From Callaeas wilsoni (Eukaryota; Chordata; Aves; Passeriformes; Callaeidae): a stretch of DNA of 64,000 bases. The position numbers were made by a program, and so were the translations under genes. The notes beneath the pieces were generated by a model, which was not told where the DNA came from, did not search any database, and saw nothing but the letters and a program-made list of their open reading frames with translations. The DNA lies in assembly GCA_013398955.1 (NCBI GenBank), contig VWPU01000901.1, positions 58,409 to 122,408 of the forward strand, given 5' to 3'. Shown here one piece after another: positions 12,028-24,125 of the stretch. Numbering within the stretch: the first letter of the stretch is position 1; each line of letters opens with the position of its first letter.

Positions 12028-15000
12028 ATTTTGTACTATTCCAGTGAGTAAAAGTTCACAGGTCAAAAATATACTTTGCTTGAATCAGGTAGTAATGGAG
12101 AAAAGATTACTTTCAGTCTCTCTTTCTTCCATTTGCTTTTACCACTGTAAGAGCCTTATATTCTGTGCAGAAATCAGCTGGCCCCAGCTAAGCAAGCCTG
12201 GGAGCAGTTTCTGAGCATAGCCAGTTAGTCAGTGATATCTGATGTCTTTGCAAATGACCTGTGATAGGAGCTGAATCTTACCAAACCTGCCACTATTGCA
12301 CTAACAGGGATTATGAAGAGGATAAAGTATGCTAAAGAGTTTAGAAAATTGGACCAAATTCAAGCAGATAAATTGTAGATTGTCATTGTAGATAAATGCA
12401 ATTGCAAAAGAGTGTATTTGTTTCTGAAACAAATGTGCCAGACAGTGGTGTGCTGAACTGCAACATGCATAAGGACACTTAAAAGCAATGCACAGAAGAA
12501 CACAGCAGAAAGATCTAGCTTAGAAGCAAAAGAAACGGACATTACTCATCATTTAAATTAGGCAGTGTATAAAAATGGCAGGGGTTCCATATTTGACATC
12601 CTATTTGCAGTCAAGAAGATTTCATACATCATGATTTTAATATCTGGGCACTTTTTAGCACCGCTTCTCAAAGAGAAATGGTGCTCAGTCTCCTTACAAC
12701 TTTCCAGGTTTATTTGAGCAGCGATATCACAACGTGGCTGAGATACGAAAACTGAAAAATCTAAATTAATACACCAGTGAACACTGTTTTTCATGTCACT
12801 ATACATGGCTCCCTCAACATAGCAATGAAACATCCCTTTAGATTTTCATGCTAAACTTAAAAATTGCAAAGGAGATGGCCTTGAATTTTTATTTCATCAG
12901 CATCATTCAGTTTAATGAATGTGCTGCATCATGTGGAATTTCTGAAACATGGAAGAGTTTTTTAAGTGGATTTTGCATCAGAATACTTCTGGCTAAACTG
13001 TACATACGCTACTATTAGCATATTTCAAACTTCCATGAAGACAGAACTTTAAAATTTGGGGTTTAAAACCTACATGAATTCCAAGAGTGGGAAGAATTTA
13101 AGGATCAACTGGAAAGTAACCTGCATGTGTCTTCACAGGTTAACTTTTTAGTTTACATAATTAAACAATGCAGAGTAAGTAAGGAGCAGCAGCAGCACAG
13201 TGGGAGAGAAATCAGGCTCTGACAGGCAGTAGTCCCTTACCAGCGTGTAGAAGGAAGACCACAGAGGCTGAAGTCATTTCAGACATCTGTAGTAGTGAAT
13301 AAGCTGGTCACTGCACTTGTATGCAAGGGTATGAGTTCAAAGCCATTATCTCTGTATATAAGTACGTTTTATTCTGAAAATTGCTCATAAGACCTTAATT
13401 TTTCTCTTTTGTAGATATGTAATATGAGAATCAATCTCTAATGTTACAGATTTTTATTGCTTTGTAATTGGTGCAATATTTTAGGTAGTGCTTTACAATC
13501 ATGTAGAGTTATAAATTCCTTAATGTGTATTCTAAGACGGCTGGCTTTTCTCTCCTGCACCAGTGTAAGGTAGGGAGTTACTACTCAATAGGCTGAATGT
13601 CTGAAATGACATCTGGGGGGAAAAATAACTTTTAAAAAACCCAAAAAAAACAAGGAAGGAAAAAAGTGGTGAATGGCAGCATGAAGGTAGAAGATTCTTA
13701 AGCTGTCTTTCACCAAAGAAGACTTACTTCACCTAGTAATACCAGGTGTATCATAAAACCAGTCCACAGATGTAGAGTGGAAAGAAGTGTGTTTTATGCA
13801 TGTACAGTATGCTACCCATTGGGCATAATAATAGAGAGTGGTGGTGCAAAACGTGGCAATCTGTAGGATTGGGAAAATGTATTATATTTAATATTTAGGG
13901 AAACTCCAGGTTATAGCTATGCAGGTTTTGTAGTTAATTGCTTCAGTCCTAGATTACTCCTAAGGAGGGCTATATTGCACGTGTTTATGCAGCTAATTAA
14001 GCTTCACTCTTTACTGCTTTATCCTCTGCATTGCATCTGAGTAAATTTTGTTTGTTGTTTTAAACTGTTAGATGTGCGCAGGCCTAAGGGGAAGGGGGGA
14101 CATATGTATTAAAAAAAAGCAGAAATTCAGATGCTGTATTTGTTTACGACCTTTAAGAATCTAGGAAAAAACTGTATATTCTATGATTATTTGAAACTGC
14201 ATACGCACCATAGTCAGTGAAGGTCAAATATATAGCTTTAATAAGGCTGTTCTCTAAGTTGAATTCTTAACTTTGTAGAATTAATAGTCTGTAGTCATTT
14301 TAATGAACTCCGTACTCTGGTAAAGTGTATAAGCAAGCTGTAGTTCTCTTTTACATTATTACTGCAAGGCTATGTCCTGTTTTAAGATACATAATGGACA
14401 GAAAAGAAGTGTAATGTAAGACTGAAGAGGAGTACACAAAAACAGAAGGAACTTTTCTTTTGCATCAACTCTATGCTGCTATAGGTTGCATCAAGTAAGG
14501 GCTGCTTTTCTTCACTTTCAAGATCTTTGCCAGTCTTCTTCATCCCTCATTCAGTGCACAGATGATTCCTCCATCCCTTTCAGTCTCTGGTATTAATTTC
14601 CATCACCCATTTGCCATACTTTCAGATTTACACATTTGTGTTTTTTCCACACATTGCTTTCCACTCTACAGTGCAATCTTTCTGTTGCCTTCCTTTCCTT
14701 CTTTAAAGCTCTCTTTTGCTGTGATCCTGCCCAAAACCTTGGCCAAAACCCAAAGCTGGTCAGTATGGTGCTAGGACAACTGCCTGCTGTGCTGACTAAT
14801 GTTGCCTTATTGTCTGTGTACTCCCACATCAATCTCCCTGTTTTCTCCTTTCCTAAATGAGTAGCAGTTTGATGCAGGATTTGCCCTGCTGCACAGCACC
14901 AGCACAGCCGGTTCTATCACATCTGAGATGACAGTGTGCTCAGGAAATGGAGAACAGGCTTGAACCTGTGGGCAAGGCTGCTGATATTTTAAAGTGGCTT

Positions 15001-16380
15001 CATAATTTTGCATTGCACACATGATCAGTCTGGTAAAACGGGTACCTGGTTTTTATTAGCAGGCGCTTTGGAGGCAGTGTTCTTCTGCAGCTTGCTAAGG
15101 AGGGCTTGGAGGTGTGCATTTGTTTCTCCTGACTTCAGATGTCTACAGTGTAGCTTTTATCATCTGAGCTGCCTATCCTAAAGAACTTTCTAATCACTGG
15201 GATTAAATAGCCTGATATAACTGACTGCTGCTAGACATCTATTTTAGAATTGGAACAATGGTACCAATGGGAGAACTTAGGGCTTTATGTTGACTGGTAT
15301 GGAAGCATAAATAGGTAAGTCATGAAAACATCTGCATTGCAGGCATCTGGATCTTTTTTAAAACAAAAATGAAAAATGCAATTAAAAAAGATAATTTACT
15401 ACATCTGAGAAAAGGACAGGAGTGTGCATGTTGCATGACCAAAACATCACTTACTCTTGATGCTGGCAGTGGCAAGCTCTTTCAGCTTGGACAGGGCAGT
15501 GGCCTCCCCTCCTTGATGCTTTCATGTCTTATTTTGGGAAGCTACTGCCTGGGAGTGGTAAAAGGGAAAAGGAGAAGAAGAGTAAGGAGCTGTTGTACAG
15601 CTGTACCTGGAATTCACCCAACACAAACTGAGGAGATGCTTGTCCTGTTCTTCTTGTTCCCTTCATGTGATCATGCACAAAGCAGCCTCCACCATTTCCC
15701 AGGCAGACTCAGTAAAAGCTTGCTGTGTGAGTCATTCCTCCTCCCAGTGACAATAATCAAGTGGAAGTGACTATAAATGCACAAAGAAAGAGTAATCATT
15801 GCTAGGAATACCAAACTGATCAGCCATTACCTGGATTCTACAGAAGGAATCAATACCAAATATGGTTTTTTGAGAATCACAGGTGTAATCACTGAACTCT
15901 GCACACATAATGATAGCTGTTTGATCTCTGTCTGGCATGTGGGAGCTTAAAATGAAGGTCATGTTCAAATCTGATTGGAATTCACGGAAAGCTGCTTGGC
16001 TTATTACCATGACTATAGTGCTGGATTCTATTTACATTGGTAAACAGTTTAAAATACTTGACATGTTATTCAATTAAATCTGTGATTGCAGACTGACAGA
16101 CCAAAGTTCATTGATTTTTCCAGCCACATTAAACTAAGTCCATGGCACAGTGTTTCATTAAGCCTGTCTGCTTAACCCTTTCACCTTAATTCAATTACCC
16201 AGAATAAAATTAATGTGTAAAATATTAAATAACTCTAAATTTCTAAATTAGAAGGCATTTCAAGAATATATTCATCTCGATGGCTTCTGACATATATTTA
16301 TTACTGTATGATTTACAATCTGCTGTGGATCACATTGTTATCCAGATGGCAAGTCAGTCAGAAAGTTTTTTCTCTATACT
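12028..16380. other. Intergenic, no supported gene
   Basis: About 4.3 kb of AT-rich sequence with a few short polypurine or A-rich runs (near 13.62-13.66 kb). A 133-codon + frame at 15369-15770 lacks recognisable domains or splice signals. I see no RNA gene or clear transposon here. Confidence 0.5.
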
Positions 16381-16389
16381 CATTCAGTA

Positions 16390-17480
16390 AATTGATAGAT
16401 TTGTGGAAGGTAAGACTGAAAAGGACACGAGATTATCTTCTCTGACCCCATCTATATCCCTGGTCATAAATTTTCCCTTTACTTCGGGGCAAAGACCAGT
16501 CTGACAAAAGCACGATTTGTGGTTTTTGCTAAAGCAAGTCGTGTGCAGAGACAGGCCAGCTTGATTTAAGGACATCAAGGAATGAAGACTTAGCCCCTTC
16601 TTTAGTAATTTATTCCAGTATTCAATCACTTTCCTGCTTAGAATCATGTGCCTTATTTTAAATTTGAATTTGTCTAGATTAAACTTTCAGCAATTAGTTC
16701 TTGGTATGCTTTCCTTCACTAGATTAAGTAGTCCCTCACTAGCCACTATTTTCTGTGAAAGTTTTTGAACACTGTAATCAAGCTACAAGGCAATCTTCTT
16801 TTTTACACCCTAAATATTATCTCTTTAAACTGTTTGATTTAAGGCATTTTCTATAGCCTCCAACTTGATTTTGTGGCTCTCTGATACATTCTCTCCATTT
16901 TTTTCCCACCATTTAGGAAACAAGCCTGCTGGAACTGAGCATAGAAAATTAGCATTCATTTAAAGTCTCAGCAGTGCCAACTTTTTTACTCACTGTTTCA
17001 TTGGTTTTGGATCAACTTCTTGCCATAGGATTGTATAGGAAGTCCATATTATATTATTTTTAATAATAGACAAGTACTCTTGAAATTTATTGCTATCCAG
17101 GATTTAGTCCTTGGTTCCATACTTCATGTTCGTAAATGTTTGTCTTTCTGTTTGGCTGTATTAACTTCAATTTTTTTGGACTATGTCTAGATTAGTAAGT
17201 GATGGATCACTTTGTGTGCCTGTACTGCTTTCCTTAGTATTGACTATCTGCTAATCTTGGTGACATCTGCAAATTTTACCAGCAATGATTATGTTTTCTT
17301 CCAGATCATCAGTAAAAATGCTGAACACGTTAATTTCTAGTATCAATCTTTATGGGATTCAAAGACAAATAACATCATTCAGTCATGATTCCCTATCTGT
17401 ACCTTCTTTTTGAAAACAGAAAACTGAACTAATCTAGTGGATTTCTAATGTATTTAACATGTATTTATTGTATTATATGC
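16390..17480 (-). mobile_element. Old L3/CR1-like LINE relic, antisense
   Basis: The stretch keeps the order of an ancient amniote CR1/L3-type element in reverse complement. Landmarks are GTGACATCTGCAAATTTTAC, the TTCTTCCAGATCATCAGTAA AATGCTGAA region near 17300-17325, and a following GGGATTC phrase. The part at 16390-16900 has the flavour of the same element's 3' region. Many indels and stops are present and it cannot be active. The left limit is uncertain. Confidence 0.55.
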
Positions 17481-17573
17481 TCATTTTGTTTTGATCAGAA
17501 AGTCGTGTGGCACTAGATGTAATAGTTGTCAACAAGTATTTCTTCAGTTTTCTACAAAAACGAGCTTTAATGT

Positions 17574-17617
17574 TGTGCCGGTTTGGACACAAATCCAGGA
17601 GGAAACAACCCTAGAGG

Positions 17618-17659
<42 letters not shown>

Positions 17660-18248
17660 GCCTGCCAGGCAAGCAGGCCCCGGCAGCACCTCCCCCACAG
17701 GTTCGGGAAAATAATTTCTCGGGTGAAAGTGAAAAAAACTATTTATTTAACAAACAGAGTCCCCCACTGTCACGGGGGAAAAAAGGATATTGAAACCCCC
17801 TCCCCTGTCCCCTAAAAGAGGACTATGGATTTTAGAGTTCTTTCTGTAGGTAAAACCTGCAGTCCTGAGCTGGGCTGGGCCGGCCAGGCAGGGTCCGACG
17901 ATCCCCCTTGGAGGGTCCCGCCGAGCAGGTCCGGAGATGGGAGCTGGTCTCGGATGAAAAGCAAGCCAAAAACAGTCCAAAAAGGAAAAGAAGCCGCTGA
18001 GGCAGATCACAGTCCCTTCTCCGCTGAAAGCCGAAGAGACTAGAGAGCAAAAGTCCTCTAAACCAACCAAATGTTGTCAGAATCGGGAGAGAAAAGAATG
18101 CAAAACATTCTAGTTGCAAGGTCAAGCTGGCCGCTTNCGCTTTGAAGAGTTCTCTTGGCTTCTCTCTCCCCCTTTGCAATTTGAAGGTACACTAGAAATC
18201 AAGCAGGCGATGGGGAATACAGTATGGTCATAGAATCACCCCAAGACA
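17574..18248 (-). mobile_element. Solo ERVL-like LTR with 5-bp target duplication
   Basis: A 675-base element starts TGTGCCGGTTTGG and ends CCCCAAGACA, so it has TG...CA ends. It is flanked by an exact AATGT duplication (17569-17573 and 18249-18253); a 5-bp duplication fits the ERV3/ERVL class in birds. The reverse complement contains AATAAA (bases 17742-17747 as TTTATT), placing the poly(A) signal near the left end and the element on the minus strand. The (TC)n tract at 17622-17657 lies inside it. One unresolved base (N) is at 18137. No internal retroviral genes are attached, so this is probably a recombination-derived solo LTR. Confidence 0.75.
17622..17657. repeat. (TC)n microsatellite inside the LTR
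   Basis: An uninterrupted 36-base TC dinucleotide run in the terminal part of the LTR at 17574-18248. Likely length-variable. Confidence 0.95.
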
Positions 18249-18253
18249 AATGT

Positions 18254-19750
18254 TTTAAGACAAATGTTTTTCAGATAAGGATAAGAATCCAAACTAAAGA
18301 CACTCTACAAAAAAACCTCTAAAACTGTCTTTTAAAATATGTTTAGGGGGAAGTAGAACAATTGAAAAGTATTCAAAGTAAATAGCTTCTCAAATTTATC
18401 TTAGGTGTTTTCAATTTGTTGCTCTGCGGGGAATGATTTGCATTAGTTAAGAATGATTGTTGCATAGGATTCTTTATTTTTAAACATCAAGGGAAAATTA
18501 ACTTTTTTTTCTTTTGCCGCAAGATGTGATCCATAGTTTTAGTTACAAAAGTGTCTATTGTTTGTATTATCTGTTGGGTTGCGTTTCTTCCGGCTGGTAA
18601 TTGAAGAAAGATCCCTGCAGCAAGTTCATTAACTGCTGATGAATAAAACAGATTTGAGATGTAGAAGTTTGCTTGCACATTCACATTCACAGTTTTATGG
18701 TGGGATATGTAAATTTTCAGTTCCTTACAGAAGCAGTTCTCTGAGCAGATTTCTAGGCTGCAGCACAGGCATGTTAACTGTTAGCGTCAGCATTAGCGAT
18801 CTAAAGCCTAAGATAAGATCGATGTAAGGATTCATCAGAAATATTAATTGAACTGTGGCTGTATAAGCCCTTGCAGACAAACAGCATAGAGCCTTCAGCT
18901 CCCAGGATCTTGCTCACTGCTAATACAGAGCGCCTTGCAGGATTCCAAAAGGTTCCTTAACTCTCCCCTGCACTGGAAGTCTTAGGGAGAAAAAGCAGCA
19001 TTTCTGTCAAAATGTCCTGGTATAAACAAAAAACATCAAAGTTCAATATCAAGCCAAAAACAGTTTAGGTGTCCTTGTCAGGCTACCTGAGGCACAAAGA
19101 CTTTGCTGACTGTTGTGTTTCTAAAAGTCCCCTCTCTGTCTACTTTTTCCATAATTTGCAAGGCCTTGCTAAGTGAAAAGTGGTCTCAAACAACCTTGCA
19201 GATACCACAGGATGAGAATTTGGACATGGGCAGATCCTGGGAAGCAGCTGGCAATAGTGGTGGTGTGAACAGGAGAGAAGGAGACACCAGTGTAGCTTTT
19301 CCCTTGTAGGTTTGCAATGGTGACCCACAGACCTGTTCTGCTCTGTGCTTAACAGCGTTCTCATGGGTAACCTGAGACTTGTATTTTCAAATGAGAGCGG
19401 TGGAAAACTTGGGAGGTAAAAGTCACAAAGATGAGATGACACTGAGCAAGTATTTCCAAGAGGGTTATTAGTCTTTCGAGTAGCAGCAGTGGGTTCTCTT
19501 TGTCAACCTTGGTGCAGCTCCAGTTGTCCAAGGCTGAGCATAGGAATCACTGGTGTCCTGAAATCATAGTTGCTTTGTACAGCAGTCTCTTGAATGGTAT
19601 TCAACTTGAAGCTGACCAAAGAAAAAAGTCTAAAATTATACAAAAACCATAAAACTATCTTTTAGAAATCCAAACTAGGCCAGTCTTTGCCACTTTTTTT
19701 TTCTTGCTGAGCCCGTAGATTGTTGTCATTCTTTGTGAATATCCGAGTGT
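18254..19750. other. Unassigned block between two LTRs, possibly degraded ERV interior
   Basis: About 1.5 kb between the solo LTR and the nested LTR pair. Minus-strand frames at 18487-18690 and 19140-19442 are open for 67 and 100 codons but show no protease, polymerase or envelope motif I can name. Two similar segments lie near the ends (about 18300-18340 and 19635-19670, sharing TACAAAAA...AAAACTRTCTTTTA). It may be leftover interior of the provirus whose LTR starts at 19751, or unrelated host DNA. Confidence 0.3.
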
Positions 19751-20191
19751 TGTGTTTAACCATATCCGGCACCTACTCACCACACAGCCTCTCACTCTCC
19801 CCAATAGCAGGACAGGGGAGAGAATCAAAAGAGCAAAAGTGACGGTTAAGACAGTTTAATAGGTAAGGCAAAAGCCACGTGCATGAGGAAAACAAAGGAA
19901 GAAATAAATTCATCACTTAACACAGGCAGGCAGGTGTTCAGCCATCCCCAGGAAAGCAGGGCTCCCTCACGTGTAACAGTGACAAACACCATCACTCCAA
20001 ACGTCCCCTCCTTCCTCCCCCAGCTTTACATACTGACCATGACCCCATATCCCCTGGATCAGTTGGGGTCAGCGGTCCCCTCTCAACTCTGTGCACCTCT
20101 GACTGCCTCACTGGTGGGATGAGGCGAGGAACAGAAAAGGCCTTGAGTGTTGGAGCAAGGCTCAGCAACGCTGAAAACGTCCTTGTATTAC
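19751..20191 (-). mobile_element. ERVL LTR family A, left part, interrupted
   Basis: This resembles in reverse complement the abundant avian ERVL LTR. Landmarks are GGACAGGGGAGAGAATC, a GACAGTTTAATAGGTAAGGC poly(A)-signal region, AGGTGTTCAGCCATCCCCAG, AACACCATCACTCCAAACGT and the TTTACATACTGACCATGACC segment. It stops at 20191, where a second LTR begins, and resumes at 21308. The left boundary is set at TGTGTTTAACC but is not supported by a target duplication. Confidence 0.75.
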
Positions 20192-21307
20192 TGTAGTAGG
20201 TTGGCCCCGGGTGGATTCCAGATGCCCACCAAAGCCTCTCTCTTGCTCCCTTCCGCAGCGGGACAGGGGACAGAAAATACAACAAAGGGTTCATGGGTTG
20301 AGATAAGGATTAGGAGAGATCACTCATCAAATACCATCACAGGCAAAACAGACTCAGCTTGGGGATGTTAAATGAATTTATTACTAAAAGAATCAGAGCA
20401 GGATAATGAGAAGTAAAATAAATCTTAAAAGCACTTTCCCCCCACCCCTCCCTCTTTCCCAGCTCTACCTCCTCCCCCAATGGCACAGGGAGATGGGAAT
20501 GGGGGTTATGGTCACTTCATCACAGGTTGTTTCTGCCACTGCTCAGGGAGAGGAGTCCTTCCCCTGCTCCAGTGTGAGGTTCCTCCTACAGGAGATAGCT
20601 CTCGATGAACTTCTCCAGCTTGAGTCCATCCCACAGGCATCAGTCCTCCCCAGACTGCTGCAGCATGGGTCACTCTGCCACAGGATGCAATCCCTCAGGA
20701 ACAGGCTGCTCCAGTGTGGGTCCCCATGGGGTCACAAGTCCCAGCAGCAAACCTGCTCCAGTGTGGGCTCCTCTCTCCACAGGTCTGCAGGTCCCTGCCA
20801 GGAGCCTGCTCCAGCACAGGCCTCCCATGGGGTCACAGCCTCCTCTCAGGCATCCACCTGCTCCAGCATGGGCACCTCCCCCACGGGCTGCAGGTGGATC
20901 TCTTCATCCCTGTGGTTCTCCCTGGGCTGCAGGGGCACAGCTGCCTCACCATGGGCTGCACCATGGGCTGCAGGGGAATCTCAGCTCTGGTGCCTGGAGC
21001 ACCTCCTGCCCCTCCTTCTGCACTGACCCTGGTGTCTGCAGGGCTGTCCTGCTCACATATTTTCACTATGCTCTTCTCTGGTTGTTATTACAGCTGTACA
21101 GTAACTTTTTTTTTGCCTTCTTAACTGTGTTATCACAGAGGTGTTACTATCATTCCTGATTGGCTCTGCCTTGGCCAGCAGTGGGTCCATCTTGGAGCTG
21201 TCTGGCATAGGCTCTGCTGGACATGGAGGAAGCTTCTGGCAGCTGCTCACAGGAACCAGTGCTGTAGCCCCTGCACTACCAAAACCTGGCCACACAAACC
21301 CAATACA
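20192..21307 (-). mobile_element. Complete ERVL-type LTR family B, nested in family A
   Basis: A 1,116-base element from TGTAGTAGGTTGG to CCCAATACA. It is flanked by ATTAC (20187-20191) and ATTAT (21308-21312), a 5-bp target duplication with one change. It matches the partial copies at 1-745 and 63829-64000. Its middle (20550-20960) is built of diverged reiterations of CTGCTCCAGYRTGGG. The reverse complement has AATAAA near 20375. It carries no viral genes. Open frames of up to 206 codons at 20406-21159 come from the reiterated motif and are not genes. It inserted after LTR A was already in place. Confidence 0.8.
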
Positions 21308-21395
21308 ATTATCAACCCTGTTTTCAGCACTAATCCAAAACAGCCCCACAGCAGCTACTGGGAATTAACCCTACCCCAGCAGTCCAGGATATGCA
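21308..21395 (-). mobile_element. ERVL LTR family A, right part
   Basis: The remainder of the interrupted LTR: TATCAACCCTGTTTTCAGCA, an AATCCAAAACAGCCCCA segment, CAGCTACTGG, and GAATTAACCCTACCCCAGC ending near ATGCA. In reverse complement this is the start of the common avian ERVL LTR (the CTGGGNTAGGGTTAATT region). Joining it to 19751-20191 restores the usual order across the nested insertion. Confidence 0.75.
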
Positions 21396-23159
21396 CCCCA
21401 CCTGAAAAACCTACCCAACAAAAGCATGCTACTGACAGTTGTTGTTCTTTCTCTTCTTTGGTTCAAATCTGAGTCCATGGACCTAAATATTATCTCAGTG
21501 CATGGAATGGTGTGCTGGCAATGCATTACACCCTGCAGCATTCCTCATCCCCCTTCCCAATCCAGCAGCGTGTGCTTTTGAACAGGAGTCTTTACAACCA
21601 GGCATGCTGTGCTCTGGGATGCCCTAAGGCAGCAGAAATGCCTGCAATCCAGCTCTCAGCTCAAGAGTATTGTGCACCAGGATATTAACTGTAAAACTGA
21701 CAATATTGCTTTGGTGCAGAGGCTTCCTCCAGGCACCCACAAGACAGATGGCTTTATCAGTACACAGCCATTCACCTCTGCATTGCAATTGGGACGAAGT
21801 ACAAGCAAATTTCCAACTATCTTTGCTAAGCAATTTTACAGCTGTCTATCTGAAATTAAAGCACCCTCTCTTGGTTGTGCTTTGCATTTTTATAGTGACT
21901 AGCAATCGTCTTTCTACAGTGCTACACTCAGTCTTCCATTGGGTTTCTGATGCTCACAAAAATGTGTGACACTAAGTTAATGAAGATGAGTGCTTCAGGC
22001 TGTAGGGAACCAAGCAAAGGAGAAATCTGTGTAATCTGTATAATTGGACACTTTCTATAGACAGTGTAAAAAACAAATCATCTCTAGCAAGGAAAGGCTT
22101 TTGTGTACAAGTTCATAGGAATGTATTGATCTGCACCTCATGGAAAGTTTGTAGAGCCTATACAAAGGGCAGCTTTCCACCCACAGCCCATCAGTCCCAT
22201 TCCTCCTGAACTGAACTGTAAAGTTCTTTGAATAGATGTGATCCAAAGACTGAAGCAGTGGGTTTCTCAGTAAATGAGTGTCTGTGCCACTCAAATGAGT
22301 GGGAATCCATTAACACATCTCTTAAGTTGGAGTGATTTTCCATCAGACTCAAAACTGGTCAGAGGTAAGTTTTAAGATGAAACAATCAGGGCATGTGCAC
22401 CCCTTGGCACTTGTAATACCTGTGCTCTGATTTTCAAATAAAGTTGACTCCAGCTTCCCATACATGAGAGGTAAGAGTGAAACATGCTTAAAGAGTAGTA
22501 CCACCTCACCCTCAGGGAAAAGAAGAGGGCTGAGATTTCTGTAAGTGTGAAGTGGGAGGAGTTTACAGTCAGCTCTGAAAGTAACTTCCAGGTGGGAGAG
22601 TGTGCCACTGCAATTCTTAACTCACAGAGAAGCTCTGCACTGAAAGCAGTCTGTGCATCCAAACTGGAGAAGTCAATGTCTAATAATCAGTAAAAATCTT
22701 GTTGACAAGGCTGTGATGCAGGAAAAAGGTAAAAAACTCAAAGGGTTGGGTTTTTTTTTTACCTTTTTATATTAGTGCAGTGAATCCACATTCATTTCCT
22801 GCCTTGGAAAAGGAATATGGAAAGATGGAAGAAGCCCTCCCTCTAACTTTGAGTTAGAACTGAGAAAATCCCAACAGCTTGTATTTTGACCCCTTGATTT
22901 CTCTGGGAAGACTATGGAAATTTTGGTAACAGTACAGTAACGTGAGACGGAGAGGACTCCATACAGAGGAAGGAGGGAAGCAGGGAAGAAGAGTAGGACA
23001 CATACAACTTGAAGAGGCCTGTTTGCAGATTCTTCATAAAGAAACTTTTCCTGCTTTTCTTTGTACCCTTTTTGCCCTTTCCTGTAACTTTTCTAAGTCT
23101 GCTTCATCGTTTCAAAAATGAGAACAAAAACTGCCCATGTTATTAAAAATGCTGGTTCA
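21396..23159. other. Intergenic, no supported gene
   Basis: About 1.8 kb without recognised genes, RNA genes or clear repeats. Overlapping 70-100 codon frames on both strands near 21.6-22.7 kb lack domains and splice context. Confidence 0.5.
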
Positions 23160-24125
23160 CCACACATTTATTGAAATGTGCTCTGGTTTGTTTTCTAGTC
23201 CTTTTCAAATAATTTGGTTGCTTTTTTGACTCCTTACTGGATATGGAGCTGACGTCTTCATGGTATTGTTTTATAATTTATGAACAGATCTTATCAGTTC
23301 ATGTAATTATGTCCACCATTTCGTGATATCCTATGTGGAATTTTATCTGCCATTTTATCTCAAGTTGTCCATGATCATAGTGCTTTTCTGCAGCTTTGCA
23401 CAGTCAGCTTTTGATTTTAATCCCTGTGATAACGGTAATGGAATCAGCAGTCTTTGTTCTCCCATTATTCATCACCTTTTCCAGGTCATTTAAGACTTTG
23501 CTGAGCAGCACAGATCCTGGCAAAAAGTCCCAAAGGATTGTGTTGGTGATTTCCTTCCAGTGGGAAAACTGCATTCCTACTTTTTTTTCATATTTTTAAA
23601 TTGCTTATTCATTTAAATAACGATCTTCTTAGCCCATGAGACTTTCTCTTTAAGGGCTTTCTTTTTCTCCATTTAATTGTAAAAATGCACTTTAATACAC
23701 CTTGTTTGCTTACTTGCCAGTTCCTCAGAAAAAAAGCCAGTAATCTCGTGAACTGTGTCTTCCTTTTACGGATGCTTAATGGAGTGCTTCCCAATATATT
23801 TTACCAAGTGTCTGCTCATTCTGTTCCTTGCAGTGGCTTCTACTGATTTGCTGAACAAGGACATCATGTTCACTCATCTGTAGTTCCTCAGATTACCCCT
23901 GGAATCCTTTGTAAAAATTATTCCTTTCTCTACTTACCCATCCCCTGACACAGACGATTCCCAGGGAGAGGTTACACACTGCAGCTCGCAGTGGTATTAT
24001 TTCATCCTTCAGCTGGCTTAGAGCTCTTAGGTGAATTCCATCTGGTCCTAGGAGCTGTTAGGGTTGTGCCCTGGGAAATGTGATCTCTGAAGAGAGAACT
24101 CTGTGCTAAGTCCAGTGGATCGTAC
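23160..24125 (-). mobile_element. Old L3/CR1-like LINE relic, antisense
   Basis: The sequence follows an ancient amniote CR1/L3 element in reverse complement: ATTTTATCTGCCATTTTATC, then TTTGCACAGTCAGCTTTTGA, TTTTCCAGGTCATTTAAGAC, a TGAGCAGCACAGATCCTGG phrase, TGTAGTTCCTCAGATTACCC CTGGAATCC near 23880-23910, and GGTGAATTCCATCTGGTCCT at the right. The landmarks occur in consensus order over nearly 1 kb, but with stops and indels. It is a second copy of the type seen at 16390-17480. Confidence 0.65.

Noticed and set aside
20406..21159. 206- and 184-codon open frames
   Set aside because: They lie wholly inside the LTR and consist of the reiterated CTCCAGYGTGGG motif read in different frames.
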